Notes: a model not told the origin generated them from the sequence alone. A stretch of DNA of 7,567 nucleotides from Chloroflexota bacterium (GCA_005889395.1 VBFX01000087.1:1-7567); one strand, 5' to 3'. Numbered from the stretch's first letter, positions 1 through 6,744 are shown. Numbers and translations are program-made.

Positions 1-5
1 AGCCC

Positions 6-22
6 GTTACTGCCTAGGTAAC
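6..22. repeat. Short inverted repeat upstream of the cyclase gene
   Basis: GTTAC (6-10) and GTAAC (18-22) form a perfect 5-base dyad around a 7-base centre that includes CCTAGG. It lies 7 bases before the first possible ATG (29). It could be half of an operator or a chance dyad. It is too short and too near the window edge to assign. Confidence 0.25.
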
Positions 23-49
23 AATCACATGAAAATCGCGGAGCCGGCG

Positions 50-883
50 ATGCGCAATGTGCTCGGTGTCCGCCGCGTCCTCGGCCTCACCCTCTTGCTG
101 GCCGCCGTGGCGGCTGTCGCATACCTCGAACGATCGGTCGGCGGCGACTTTGATTTGCGGTTGGTCTACTTCCTGATCGTGCTCAGCGGTGCGATGCTGC
201 TGCCGCGGTCAGTGGCCCTCGCGGTGGCGGCCGCGGTCGCCATCGTCAGTGTCGGCGTCACGGAGGTAACGGGAACGGCGCTGATCATCAACGGGCTCAC
301 CCACCTGGTGATGTATGGATACGCGACCCTGCTGACGAGCAACTGGGAACAGGAGCGGCGCCGGCTGATGCGGATGAGCCGGGTCGACGAGCTCACCGGC
401 CTGCGCAACCTGCGCGCCTTGCAGGAGCAGCTCCCAACCTGGTTGGGCCCCGCGGCGCGGACCGGCCGGCGGATGGCGGTGATGATGATGGATGTCGACG
501 GGTTCAAGGAAGTCAACGACCATCTGGGTCATGGGGTCGGCAACGAACTGCTCAAGGAACTCGCCAACCTACTTCGCTTCGCCGTCCGCGTTGGCGACGA
601 ACCATACCGATTCGGCGGCGACGAATTCGTGCTGCTACTCTCGGATGCGGACGGTGAGGGCGCCCATATCGTCGCCACCCGCATCCAGGAGATCTACCGA
701 TCGATGGGACAGACGCTGCGCGGCACCGACGTGCAGGTCTCGTTTGGTATCGGCATCGCGGTCTTTCCCCAGGACGGCGCCACCCCGGAGTTGCTGCTCG
801 CCCGCGCGGATGAAGCCCTGCTCGAGGCCAAGCGGTCGGGTCCGGGAAACATCACGCGCTACAAGGCGCCGGCTGCAGCCTGA
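50..883 (+). CDS. Membrane-anchored diguanylate cyclase (GGDEF domain)
   Basis: Predicted to make cyclic di-GMP from two GTP at the inner face of the membrane. From the ATG at 50 the protein has 277 residues. Four hydrophobic segments (about 10-26, 37-52, 54-71 and 77-95) form the N-terminal half and match no sensor domain I recognise. A GGDEF domain follows from about residue 110. It has the DELTGL entry motif (D113), the metal-binding Asp in MDVDGF (D148), an intact GGDEF active-site loop (189-193) and an RxxD product-inhibition site (R180, D183) at the usual spacing before it. The enzyme should therefore be active and feedback-inhibited. An ATG at 29 is in frame, but the ATG at 50 has GGAG at 40-43 with a 6-base spacer, so I prefer 50. 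Only 28 bases lie above position 29, so promoter and operon partners are not visible. The gene ends 13 bases from a convergent gene. Family call is sure; the input signal is unknown. Confidence 0.93.
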   Translation: MRNVLGVRRVLGLTLLLAAVAAVAYLERSVGGDFDLRLVYFLIVLSGAMLLPRSVALAVAAAVAIVSVGVTEVTGTALIINGLTHLVMYGYATLLTSNWEQERRRLMRMSRVDELTGLRNLRALQEQLPTWLGPAARTGRRMAVMMMDVDGFKEVNDHLGHGVGNELLKELANLLRFAVRVGDEPYRFGGDEFVLLLSDADGEGAHIVATRIQEIYRSMGQTLRGTDVQVSFGIGIAVFPQDGATPELLLARADEALLEAKRSGPGNITRYKAPAAA

Positions 884-896
884 TCCGACGTGATAG

Positions 897-1946
897 CTAC
901 TGGCGGCAGGTCCACGACTGTTGCAGCTGCGGCGATGCGTACGAGGGGGACGTGAACACAAGTTGCATCGTGCCCGCTGAGTTGGGCTGGCTGTACGAGT
1001 CGGTGATCGAGTGGGGGGCGGCGTCCCCCGCGGCGACGACCAGCGAACCTGCGTGCGTCGTCACGACGGTATTGCCGTTCGCGTCGGTGTCCTTGTAGAT
1101 CCAGGTGTAGTTCACCGTGCCACCGGGGCCGCCGGCTTGCAGTCGGAAGCTGCCGTTTGAGGTCACCGTTCCGAGTTTGCACTTGGTTGATGGGTTGACG
1201 TTGATGGACGCGGAGTCACCAGCGGAGGCAATCGCAAAGGGTGCGGTGGGCGTCGGCGTCGGCGTGGGAGTTGGCGTGGGTGTAGGGGTTGGTGTGGGCG
1301 TGGGCGTCGGGGTAGGCGTCGGAGTGGGCGTGGGCGACGGGCTCGGCGTTGGCGTCCCCGTCGGGGTCGGCGAGGCGCTCGGGCTGGACGAGGGGGACGC
1401 AGACGGGCTGGCGCTTGGAGAGGCGGAGCCGCTTGGGCTTGCGGATGGCGAGGGGCCCGATGACGGGCTCGCGCTCGCCGACGCACTGGCGCTTGCGGAC
1501 GGCGAATGGCTCGGGGACGGCGCAAGGGCCACGATCGGTCGAGCACTGCTGTTCGGCCGTGCCGCGAAGAAGCGCGGTGGCAGGTTGAACGTGGGGACCA
1601 GCAGCCAGAACGGCGCGTGCGGATCGTCCGAGTAATACAGGCTCGCCGAGTCGCCCGCGCTTCCGGTCGCGTCGATCCGGAATGGGCCGATCTCCAAATC
1701 GCCGGGGATGGCGCGCGCCACGAAGAAAACCACGATGAGCCCGGCGGAGAACAGGAGGAATCCAAAGCGGCGGCGCCGGCGACGCTTCTTGTCACGCAAG
1801 CTCGGCGCCGCTGCCACCAGGACCGATTCCGGCTGGACGCTGATTGGCGCGGCGATGACCGGGGCCGAAGCGCTGTCTGGCACCAGCGCGACCACGGGTT
1901 CCACCGCGGCGCTGATTGGCGCCACCGCGAGGGGTTCTGGCGTCAC
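897..1946 (-). CDS. Single-pass surface protein with Ser/Pro/Thr-rich stalk
   Basis: No named family recognised. From the GTG at 1946 it has 349 residues. Residues 1-50 are rich in Pro, Ala and Val. A basic cluster (DKKRRRRRR, 52-60) precedes one membrane helix (about 61-80), so by the positive-inside rule the N-terminus is cytoplasmic and the rest is outside. Residues 81-140 form a small region. A Ser/Ala/Pro stalk (about 143-192) and about 15 Pro-Thr pairs (203-234) follow. The last 109 residues look like a beta-rich, possibly Ig-like domain with just two cysteines (C256, C347), which could form a disulfide. SAGDSAS occurs at both 96-102 and 241-247. Such stalks usually lift a domain off the envelope and are often glycosylated; that is inference here. 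The start is uncertain: the frame stays open up to 2051 with only CTG (2048) as an alternative, and no Shine-Dalgarno precedes the GTG. It is convergent with the cyclase gene. Confidence 0.78.
   Translation of the reverse strand: MTPEPLAVAPISAAVEPVVALVPDSASAPVIAAPISVQPESVLVAAAPSLRDKKRRRRRRFGFLLFSAGLIVVFFVARAIPGDLEIGPFRIDATGSAGDSASLYYSDDPHAPFWLLVPTFNLPPRFFAARPNSSARPIVALAPSPSHSPSASASASASASPSSGPSPSASPSGSASPSASPSASPSSSPSASPTPTGTPTPSPSPTPTPTPTPTPTPTPTPTPTPTPTPTPTPTAPFAIASAGDSASINVNPSTKCKLGTVTSNGSFRLQAGGPGGTVNYTWIYKDTDANGNTVVTTHAGSLVVAAGDAAPHSITDSYSQPNSAGTMQLVFTSPSYASPQLQQSWTCRQ
1245..1340 (-). repeat. Hexanucleotide tandem repeat coding for (Pro-Thr)n
   Basis: About sixteen 6-base units, GGCGTN/GGNGTN on the + strand, lie in tandem and encode alternating Pro and Thr in the stalk protein on the minus strand. 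Third bases vary (GGAGTT, GGTGTA, GGCGTC), so the array is imperfect at the DNA level but perfect at the protein level. That pattern suggests selection on the protein rather than a very recent slippage event. Copy number could still vary between strains. Confidence 0.9.
1341..1520 (-). repeat. Ser/Ala/Pro-rich low-complexity coding repeat
   Basis: An irregular Ser-Ala, Ser-Pro and Ala-Ser-Pro repeat encoding the membrane-proximal half of the stalk. It opens with a run of Ser-Ala pairs and grades into ASPS-type units, then into the Pro-Thr array. The change of repeat type along the stalk is sharp near position 1340. Confidence 0.8.
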
Positions 1947-1989
1947 CGCCGGCGCGGCGGGGACGGGGTTCTCTGCTGCGGGGTTCGTC

Positions 1990-2133
1990 TCAGTCGGAAC
2001 AGGCGTGATCGGCGCACTCGCGGGGGTCGCGGCTCCAGCGCCCGTCAGTCGTCAGCTTGGTTAGCCGCTCATGCAGCTTGGCCCGGTCCGCTGGATCCTG
2101 TGGCGGGGTAGCAGGCCACGATGGGAAACGCAT
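1990..2133 (-). CDS. Possible 47-residue ORF or displaced 5' end of the stalk gene
   Basis: ATG at 2133 runs to TGA at 1990-1992. The product is hydrophilic, with a charged middle (DPADRAKLHERL) and a Cys/His-bearing C-terminus (RECADHACSD). A GGGG run lies 5 bases before the ATG as a weak ribosome binding site. About three quarters of codons end in G or C, as expected for a real gene here. It overlaps the open extension of the stalk-protein frame (1947-2051) in a different frame. It may be a real small protein upstream of the stalk gene, the true N-terminus joined by a frameshift, or chance in GC-rich DNA. I cannot decide from one sequence. Confidence 0.25.
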   Translation of the reverse strand: MRFPSWPATPPQDPADRAKLHERLTKLTTDGRWSRDPRECADHACSD

Positions 2134-2246
2134 CTGCGCCCCACGCTAGCGCCGTCCGATTACGGCCCTTATTTCGCGCGTGGCCGTTCAGCCATGCCGT
2201 TGTGACGGCGTTGTCGCAAAAGATTTACAAACGAGTCCGATCCGGT
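2134..2246. other. Intergenic region between HIT gene and stalk-protein gene
   Basis: These 113 bases separate the end of the HIT gene from the first ATG above the stalk gene, both on the minus strand. They are more AT-rich than the surroundings (2211-2230) and hold a 5-base inverted repeat (GCCGT 2196-2200, ACGGC 2205-2209, TGTG loop). No T-run follows it on either strand, so it is not a clear intrinsic terminator. I see no convincing -35/-10 pair, though the promoter of the stalk gene would be expected here. Confidence 0.5.
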
Positions 2247-2594
2247 CTAGCCGGGCGGCCAACCCATGGCGCGTCCGCCGAGCAGGTGCACGTGCAGGTG
2301 ATAGACCGTCTGGCCAGCCTGCGGCCCCTTGTTGAAGACCAGGCGGTAGCCGTCGCGATCGATCTTGCGTTCGTCCGCGATGCGGTTGGCGACCTGGACC
2401 ATGCGGGCGAGCATCGTCGCATGCGCGGGTGTGAGGTCGTGGACGCCGGGAATGTGCTCCTTCGGAATCACCAGCACGTGCGTGGGGGCGACCGGGCGGA
2501 TATCGTCAAAGGCGACGATCTCTTCGTCGCGGAAGACCTCCTTTGCGGGAATCTCCCGCGCGAAGATCTTGCAGAAGAGGCACTCCTCAGCCAC
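2247..2594 (-). CDS. HIT-family (HINT-like) nucleotide-binding hydrolase
   Basis: A small cytoplasmic protein of 115 residues, the normal length for bacterial HinT-type proteins, which hydrolyse nucleoside phosphoramidates and adenylylated compounds. It has the family histidine triad HLHVH at 99-103, with the central H101/H103 in the catalytic loop. The N-terminus carries CLFC (C5, C8), the half-site of the structural zinc seen in many family members; H47 and H99 are candidate further ligands. RPVAPTHVLVIPKEH (33-47) is the typical core strand. The start is GTG at 2594, 9 bases after the MtaB stop in the same frame. No Shine-Dalgarno is visible, so translation is probably coupled to mtaB. It is the last gene of the rsmE-mtaB-HIT operon. 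Biological substrate unknown; family assignment is secure. Confidence 0.94.
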   Translation of the reverse strand: MAEECLFCKIFAREIPAKEVFRDEEIVAFDDIRPVAPTHVLVIPKEHIPGVHDLTPAHATMLARMVQVANRIADERKIDRDGYRLVFNKGPQAGQTVYHLHVHLLGGRAMGWPPG

Positions 2595-2603
2595 CGGCCA
2601 AGC

Positions 2604-3836
2604 TTACGCGCAGAGCAAGCCGTCGCCGCTGCGCGCCAGTGGACGCACGTGGGCGATGGTGCCGAGCGTCTGGCCGCGCTCGGGCGCATACACCGTGATG
2701 TAGTTGTCAGTCAGGCCGCGCACCCGGGAGGGGAGGCGCCGGTCCCAGATGGCTTCGAGGTCACGACCGATGAAGCGTGTCTCGTAGGCCTGGCGCTGCG
2801 TGTCCGCCTGGGCCTGCAACCGGTGGCTCCGGTCGCGGCTGACTGGGTCATCGACCGGCAGGCCGAGGCGCGGCGCGGCGGTTCCCGCGCGCGGCGAGTA
2901 GCGGAAGACGTGCATGCCGGTCAGCCCCGCGTCGGCGGCCACCGCCTGCGTGTCCGCGAAGTCGGCGTCGGTCTCGCCGGGGAAGCCAACGATCACATCG
3001 GTGGTCAGTGCGATGTCGGGGGAATGCGTTCTCAGGGCGGCGATCAGGTCGAGGTAGTCGCGACGCCGGTAGAGGCGACCCATGCGCTTGAGTACGCGGT
3101 CGCTGCCGGACTGCAGTGGGATGTGAAGGTGCCGGCAGAATCGCGGCGACGCGGCCAGCTCGACCAGCTCGGGGGTGAAGTCGTTGGCATTGATGGAGCT
3201 GAGACGAAGCCGTGCCGGGGCGATCGCCGCCAGCAGCCGCCCAACGAACGGTGCGAAGGCGTTGCCGCGGTCGCGGCCGAAGGCGCCCAGGTCGACGCCG
3301 GTCAGCACGATCTCGCCATAGCCATCGGCGACCGCCTGCTGCGCGCGCTCGATCAGTGCGGTCTCGTCCTGGCTCTGCGACACGCCGCGGGTGCGCCACA
3401 CGATGCAGTAGGTGCAGCGGTGATTGCAGCCGTCCTGCACTTTGAGGAAGAATCGAGAGCGCGCGAACGTCGTCGATCCGCGGGTGCCCGCGGCCGGCGA
3501 GAACGTCGAGGTCAGGTAATCGAAGATCTCTCCTTTCCGGTTGTTGGTGAATGCGACATCGACGCTCGGAACCGCGGATACGCGCGGGTTCGGATTGTCG
3601 ACGTGGCACCCCGTCAGGATCAGCTGCGCCTGCGGGTGGCGGCGACGTAGGCCGTGCACCATGGTCCGGAGCTTGCGGTCGGCCTGTGCGGTGACGGTGC
3701 AGCTGTTGATCACGCAGATGTCAGCTTGTTCATCGCCGTCCGATACGGTGAAGCCGGCGCGCGCCAGCCGGTCGCCGAGCTCGGCCATTTCGGCGAAGTT
3801 CACCTTGCATCCGAGCGTTTGGATCGACACCTTCAT
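2604..3836 (-). CDS. mtaB: tRNA t6A37 C2-methylthiotransferase MtaB
   Basis: A radical-SAM enzyme of 410 residues that adds a methylthio group to N6-threonylcarbamoyladenosine at position 37 of tRNAs reading ANN codons. The N-terminal MTTase domain has three Cys ligands for one iron-sulfur cluster (C10 in LGCKVN, C46 in INSCTV, C77 in LTGC). GCKVN is typical of MtaB rather than MiaB or RimO. The radical-SAM motif CNHRCTYC (137-144) holds the second cluster. HIPLQSGSD, TDVIVGFPGET and the later RYSPRAGTAA are intact core motifs. A C-terminal TRAM-like RNA-binding region occupies about residues 350-405. The frame stays open up to 4163, but the family start is ATG at 3836. That ATG overlaps the RsmE stop as ATGA, with no Shine-Dalgarno, which indicates translational coupling. 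Confidence 0.95.
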   Translation of the reverse strand: MKVSIQTLGCKVNFAEMAELGDRLARAGFTVSDGDEQADICVINSCTVTAQADRKLRTMVHGLRRRHPQAQLILTGCHVDNPNPRVSAVPSVDVAFTNNRKGEIFDYLTSTFSPAAGTRGSTTFARSRFFLKVQDGCNHRCTYCIVWRTRGVSQSQDETALIERAQQAVADGYGEIVLTGVDLGAFGRDRGNAFAPFVGRLLAAIAPARLRLSSINANDFTPELVELAASPRFCRHLHIPLQSGSDRVLKRMGRLYRRRDYLDLIAALRTHSPDIALTTDVIVGFPGETDADFADTQAVAADAGLTGMHVFRYSPRAGTAAPRLGLPVDDPVSRDRSHRLQAQADTQRQAYETRFIGRDLEAIWDRRLPSRVRGLTDNYITVYAPERGQTLGTIAHVRPLARSGDGLLCA

Positions 3837-4531
3837 CGCTGTTGGACGAGGATAGCAGCGGCCACCACTGGAGCCAGCCGCGCGCGAAGGATGCGCGGGC
3901 CGAGGTTGACCATGACGCCGCCCCGCTCGCGCATCAGGGACAGTTCGGCGTCGGTCCAGCCGCCCTCGGGGCCGACCGCGATCGCGTATCTGTCCGATCC
4001 GTCGATCGCCTGTGCGAGCGGTAGTGACCCGGACGGCTCGAGCACGAGTAACCTCGGGCCGCCCGCCTGCCGCAGCGCCGAGGCCAATCGGACCGGACCG
4101 ACAATCTCCGGCACCGCACCGCGATGGCTCTGCTCGGCCGCTGAGGCGGCGATCGCCTGCCACCGCGCCAATCGTTGTGGCGCCGGCCGTGCCACCGATC
4201 GTTCGGCCTGGACGGCAATGAAGCGCCCGATCCCGACCGCGGTGCCGCCCTCGATCACGGCATCGAGGTCCGGGTTCGGCAGCACCGCCTGGAGGAGTGT
4301 GATGACGATGTCGGGCTCGCCCTGGACCGGTCGATCGCCGACGATCCGAGCCACGATGTGCCCACCGCCCACCTCGACGACTTCGATCTCGTATTCCGTT
4401 CCGTGGGAAACGGCAACGCCGCGCTCACCGGGGCGAACACGAAGCACGCGGGCCAGATGGTGGCCCTGGGGGCCTGCGATGACGACCCGACGATCGGCCA
4501 CCTCGGCCGCGTCGACGAACGTCCAGAACAT
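3833..4531 (-). CDS. rsmE: 16S rRNA m3U1498 methyltransferase RsmE (divergent)
   Basis: A SPOUT-class methyltransferase of 232 residues expected to N3-methylate U1498 of 16S rRNA. The N-terminal PUA-like part shows HHLARVLRVRPGE (24-36). EQSHRGAVPEI (133-143) and the SAM-loop motif AVGPEGGWTDAE (185-196) match the family well, as does LGPRILR (210-216). Some usually conserved positions differ: the family's QKATELG region reads EGGTAVG (94-100), the basic PKGD-like turn reads PNPD (85-88), and the Glu-Thr after LGPRILR is Arg-Leu (218-219). Activity is therefore likely but not certain. The frame is open up to 4663, but that stretch is non-homologous and overlaps the divergent gene. The ATG at 4531 gives the family's MFWTFVD-type start, with a weak AGGA 9 bases upstream. 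It is the first gene of the operon; its usual upstream partner prmA is absent. Confidence 0.9.
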   Translation of the reverse strand: MFWTFVDAAEVADRRVVIAGPQGHHLARVLRVRPGERGVAVSHGTEYEIEVVEVGGGHIVARIVGDRPVQGEPDIVITLLQAVLPNPDLDAVIEGGTAVGIGRFIAVQAERSVARPAPQRLARWQAIAASAAEQSHRGAVPEIVGPVRLASALRQAGGPRLLVLEPSGSLPLAQAIDGSDRYAIAVGPEGGWTDAELSLMRERGGVMVNLGPRILRARLAPVVAAAILVQQR

Positions 4532-4599
4532 GCCCGGCCATCCTATCGGCCCGGAAGGCCACGACGGAAGCCTCTCGGTGCCCCGTTGTATTCGCCAGC
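4532..4599. promoter_or_regulatory. Divergent intergenic region between rsmE and the HD-GYP gene
   Basis: These 68 bases must carry promoter elements for both divergent genes, unless these lie inside coding sequence. On the minus strand TACAAC (4585-4590) resembles a -10 box for rsmE and would give a leader of about 45 bases. On the + strand TTGTAT (4586-4591) resembles a -10 box, but lies so near the ATG at 4600 that the transcript would be almost leaderless. Neither has a good -35 at 17 bases. Shared regulation is possible but not shown. Confidence 0.35.
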
Positions 4600-6744
4600 A
4601 TGGGAACGGCGGGGCGTCGACCGGGATTGCACCGCGCGACGTTTCGCGTGGCCGCCCTCTCACTCTGGGGCCTGGGCGGAGTTGTGATGGCGAGCAACTA
4701 CGTCGGCCCCGGCGTCCAGGTCAACTACGGCATCGAATGGATCATCACCGCGGCCGCCGCTGCCGCCGGACTCCTCGCCTGGTTCTGGCCGTGGGCGGCG
4801 CTCCCCGCTGAACGCTTTCTGCCGGTGGTCTTCGGCGGCCTCCTCCTCAATGCGGTCTGCCTGGCGGCGACTGGTGGCGTGCACTCCCACGTGATGCCGT
4901 TACTGATGGTGATCGTCGTCTTCAGCGCGTCCCTCTTCGAATTCCGCGCGGCGGTCGCCATCCTGCTGCTCAACGCGCTCGTGGCGAGCCTGCCACTGCT
5001 GCTGCAAGGCTGGAACGGGTATTACGCGCGGACACTACTGGTGCTGCTGCCCTCGATGGTGGTCTGCGCCTTCGTCCCATCCATGGTGGCGGCGGCGTTG
5101 CGGAAGGAGAACCGGCTGGTCGAGCGACAGCGGGACGAACTGGAACAGAGTTACCTCGCCACTATCGCCGCGCTCGCCGCCGCGCTGGATGCGAAGGACC
5201 GCCATACCGAAGCCCATTCGCGGGAGACAGCCGCACTGGCGCGGTCAGTCGGCCGCCGTTTAGGCCTCCAGGATGACGACCTCCGCTTTCTGGAATACAG
5301 CGCGCTGCTGCATGACATCGGCAAGATCGGCGTCCCCGGCTACATCCTCAACAAACCCGGCCCGCTCGACGACGACGAGGCGGCCATCATGCGAGAACAT
5401 CCGGTTATCGGTGAGCGGATCGTCGCCTCGGTTCCTTTCCTCGGCCGCATCCGCCCCATCGTTCGGGCCGAGCACGAACGATGGGATGGGGCTGGCTACC
5501 CCGATGGGTTCAGTGGCCGGAAGATCCCGATCGAGGCGCGCATCATTCATGCCTGCGACGCCTTCCAGGCGATGTCGAGTGACCGGCCCTACCGACGCGC
5601 GCGGCCGCGGGACTGGATCCTCAAGGAAATCCACGCGCAGTCCGGCCGGCAGTTCGATCCCAGCGTCGCCGAGGCGCTCCTCCAGGTCATCGAATCGGGC
5701 GAGGTCACCGTCGGCGGTACCGCCGGGAGCGCCCTGCACGAGGATCGCAAACCGGCCTTCGTCCACTTCTGGACGCAGCATCTCGACGCCATCCAGCAAC
5801 TGGGTGCCCGGCTCGCCACCGTGGTGAGCGTCCCCGAGATCTGCGACACGATCGGTCGGGCGATCACCACCCTGCTGCCCTACGACCAGTGCCGGATCTA
5901 CCTGCTCGAGGAGGACGGTCGCACGCTGCGGCCCGTGTATTTCAGCGATACCAAGCGCGCCGAGTACGACGGCGTGACCGCGGAGACGCTCGCGATCCAG
6001 GTGGGCGAGGGCCTCACCGGTTGGGTCGCGGAAACCAAGCAGGGCGCGCTGGTCGGCGATACCGAGCGCCACCCGAAGGCGATCCACATCCCGGGGACGA
6101 GCGAGACCAACGAGTCGATGCTCGCGGTGCCGGTGATCTTCGAGGATCGCCTCATCGGGGTCATCGTCAACGTCAAGGTGGGCATCAACCAGTACACCGG
6201 CGACCACCTGCGCTTGCTCACGATTCTCGCGAACCATGCCGCCGTCTCGATCTTCAACGCGCGACTGATCGAGCGGTTGGCCGCGTCGGCTCGAACCGAT
6301 CCGTTGACCGGACTCGCGAACCGGCGCGCCTTCGAGCAGGCGCTCGAGCAGCGCCTGGCGGCCGCGGCCCCGGAGACCTTCGCCGTCCTCATGCTCGATG
6401 TCGATGGCCTCAAGCAGGTGAACGACGCCCGCGGCCATGCGGCGGGCGACGCGGTCCTGAAGCGGGTGGCGTCGGTACTGGGCTCCGACCTTCGCGATAC
6501 CGACCTGGCCACCCGCTGGGGTGGCGACGAGTTCCTACTTCTGATGCCCAGCGTCGATCAGGTGGGCGCCCTCTCCCTCGCCCGGCGGATCGGCGGGACG
6601 CTCCTGGATCCGGACGATCCCGCAGGTCCGATCTCGGTATCGATCGGAACGGCGGCCTTTCCGGCTGACGGCACCACCGCAGTCGGCTTGCTGGCGGCGG
6701 CGGATCGGTCGATGTACGTCGAAAAGCGGCAGCGGGTCGCCTGA
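4600..6744 (+). CDS. Bifunctional c-di-GMP sensor: membrane domain, HD-GYP, GAF, GGDEF
   Basis: A 714-residue protein with motifs for both c-di-GMP hydrolysis and synthesis. About six membrane helices (16-32, 46-66, 72-93, 97-113, 115-136, 143-167) lead into a coiled linker (about 168-190). The HD-GYP phosphodiesterase domain (about 190-370) has HTEAH (202-206), the metal-binding HD in LLHDIGK (H238, D239) and HERWDGAGYP (292-301), all intact. A GAF domain (about 400-555) follows, with GEGLTGWVAETKQG typical of ligand-binding GAFs. The C-terminal GGDEF domain (565-714) has DPLTGL (567 on), MLDVDG, an intact GGDEF loop (641-645) and an RxxD inhibitory site (R632, D635). The ATG at 4600 keeps the first helix and an even number of passes. 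An ATG at 4687 has a better GGAG site (4678-4681) but would cut that helix. No upstream Shine-Dalgarno at 4600. It ends convergent with the receiver gene. Confidence 0.93.
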   Translation: MGTAGRRPGLHRATFRVAALSLWGLGGVVMASNYVGPGVQVNYGIEWIITAAAAAAGLLAWFWPWAALPAERFLPVVFGGLLLNAVCLAATGGVHSHVMPLLMVIVVFSASLFEFRAAVAILLLNALVASLPLLLQGWNGYYARTLLVLLPSMVVCAFVPSMVAAALRKENRLVERQRDELEQSYLATIAALAAALDAKDRHTEAHSRETAALARSVGRRLGLQDDDLRFLEYSALLHDIGKIGVPGYILNKPGPLDDDEAAIMREHPVIGERIVASVPFLGRIRPIVRAEHERWDGAGYPDGFSGRKIPIEARIIHACDAFQAMSSDRPYRRARPRDWILKEIHAQSGRQFDPSVAEALLQVIESGEVTVGGTAGSALHEDRKPAFVHFWTQHLDAIQQLGARLATVVSVPEICDTIGRAITTLLPYDQCRIYLLEEDGRTLRPVYFSDTKRAEYDGVTAETLAIQVGEGLTGWVAETKQGALVGDTERHPKAIHIPGTSETNESMLAVPVIFEDRLIGVIVNVKVGINQYTGDHLRLLTILANHAAVSIFNARLIERLAASARTDPLTGLANRRAFEQALEQRLAAAAPETFAVLMLDVDGLKQVNDARGHAAGDAVLKRVASVLGSDLRDTDLATRWGGDEFLLLMPSVDQVGALSLARRIGGTLLDPDDPAGPISVSIGTAAFPADGTTAVGLLAAADRSMYVEKRQRVA
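4678..4689 (+). promoter_or_regulatory. Internal ribosome-binding-site-like sequence and ATG in the HD-GYP gene
   Basis: GGAG at 4678-4681 stands 5 bases before an in-frame ATG at 4687. It is the best translation start signal near the gene's 5' end. A protein started here would lack the first predicted membrane helix and have an odd number of passes, which would put its N-terminus outside. It could be a secondary start or coincidence. Confidence 0.3.

Noticed and set aside
1245..1340. CRISPR or intergenic satellite array
   Set aside because: Units are only 6 bases, with no spacers, and stay in frame within a coding gene.
1117..1635. + strand frame encoding a Val-Gly repeat protein
   Set aside because: The Val-Gly run is just the opposite reading of the Pro-Thr hexanucleotide repeat. 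The minus frame has a membrane helix, basic anchor and a plausible end domain, while the + frame has none.
2196..2209. Intrinsic terminator after the HIT gene
   Set aside because: The stem is 5 bases and no T-run follows on the minus strand. I kept it only as a note in the intergenic entry.
2121..3650. Long + strand open frame of 509 codons
   Set aside because: It lies antisense to the HIT gene and MtaB, both with clear family motifs. High GC keeps the opposite strand free of stops; its translation is Arg/Ala/Val-rich with no domain.
3837..4163. N-terminal extension of MtaB by 109 codons
   Set aside because: Arg/Gly/Pro-rich, unlike any MTTase N-terminus, and it overlaps rsmE. The ATGA junction at 3833-3836 gives the correct family start.
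3654..4811. + strand frame of 385 codons across rsmE and the sensor start
   Set aside because: Antisense to rsmE and out of frame with the sensor; Ser/Arg/Pro-rich with no recognisable domain.
5260..6438. Long minus-strand open frame of 392 codons
   Set aside because: It is antisense to the HD-GYP/GAF/GGDEF gene, whose motifs are intact in the + frame; a composition shadow.
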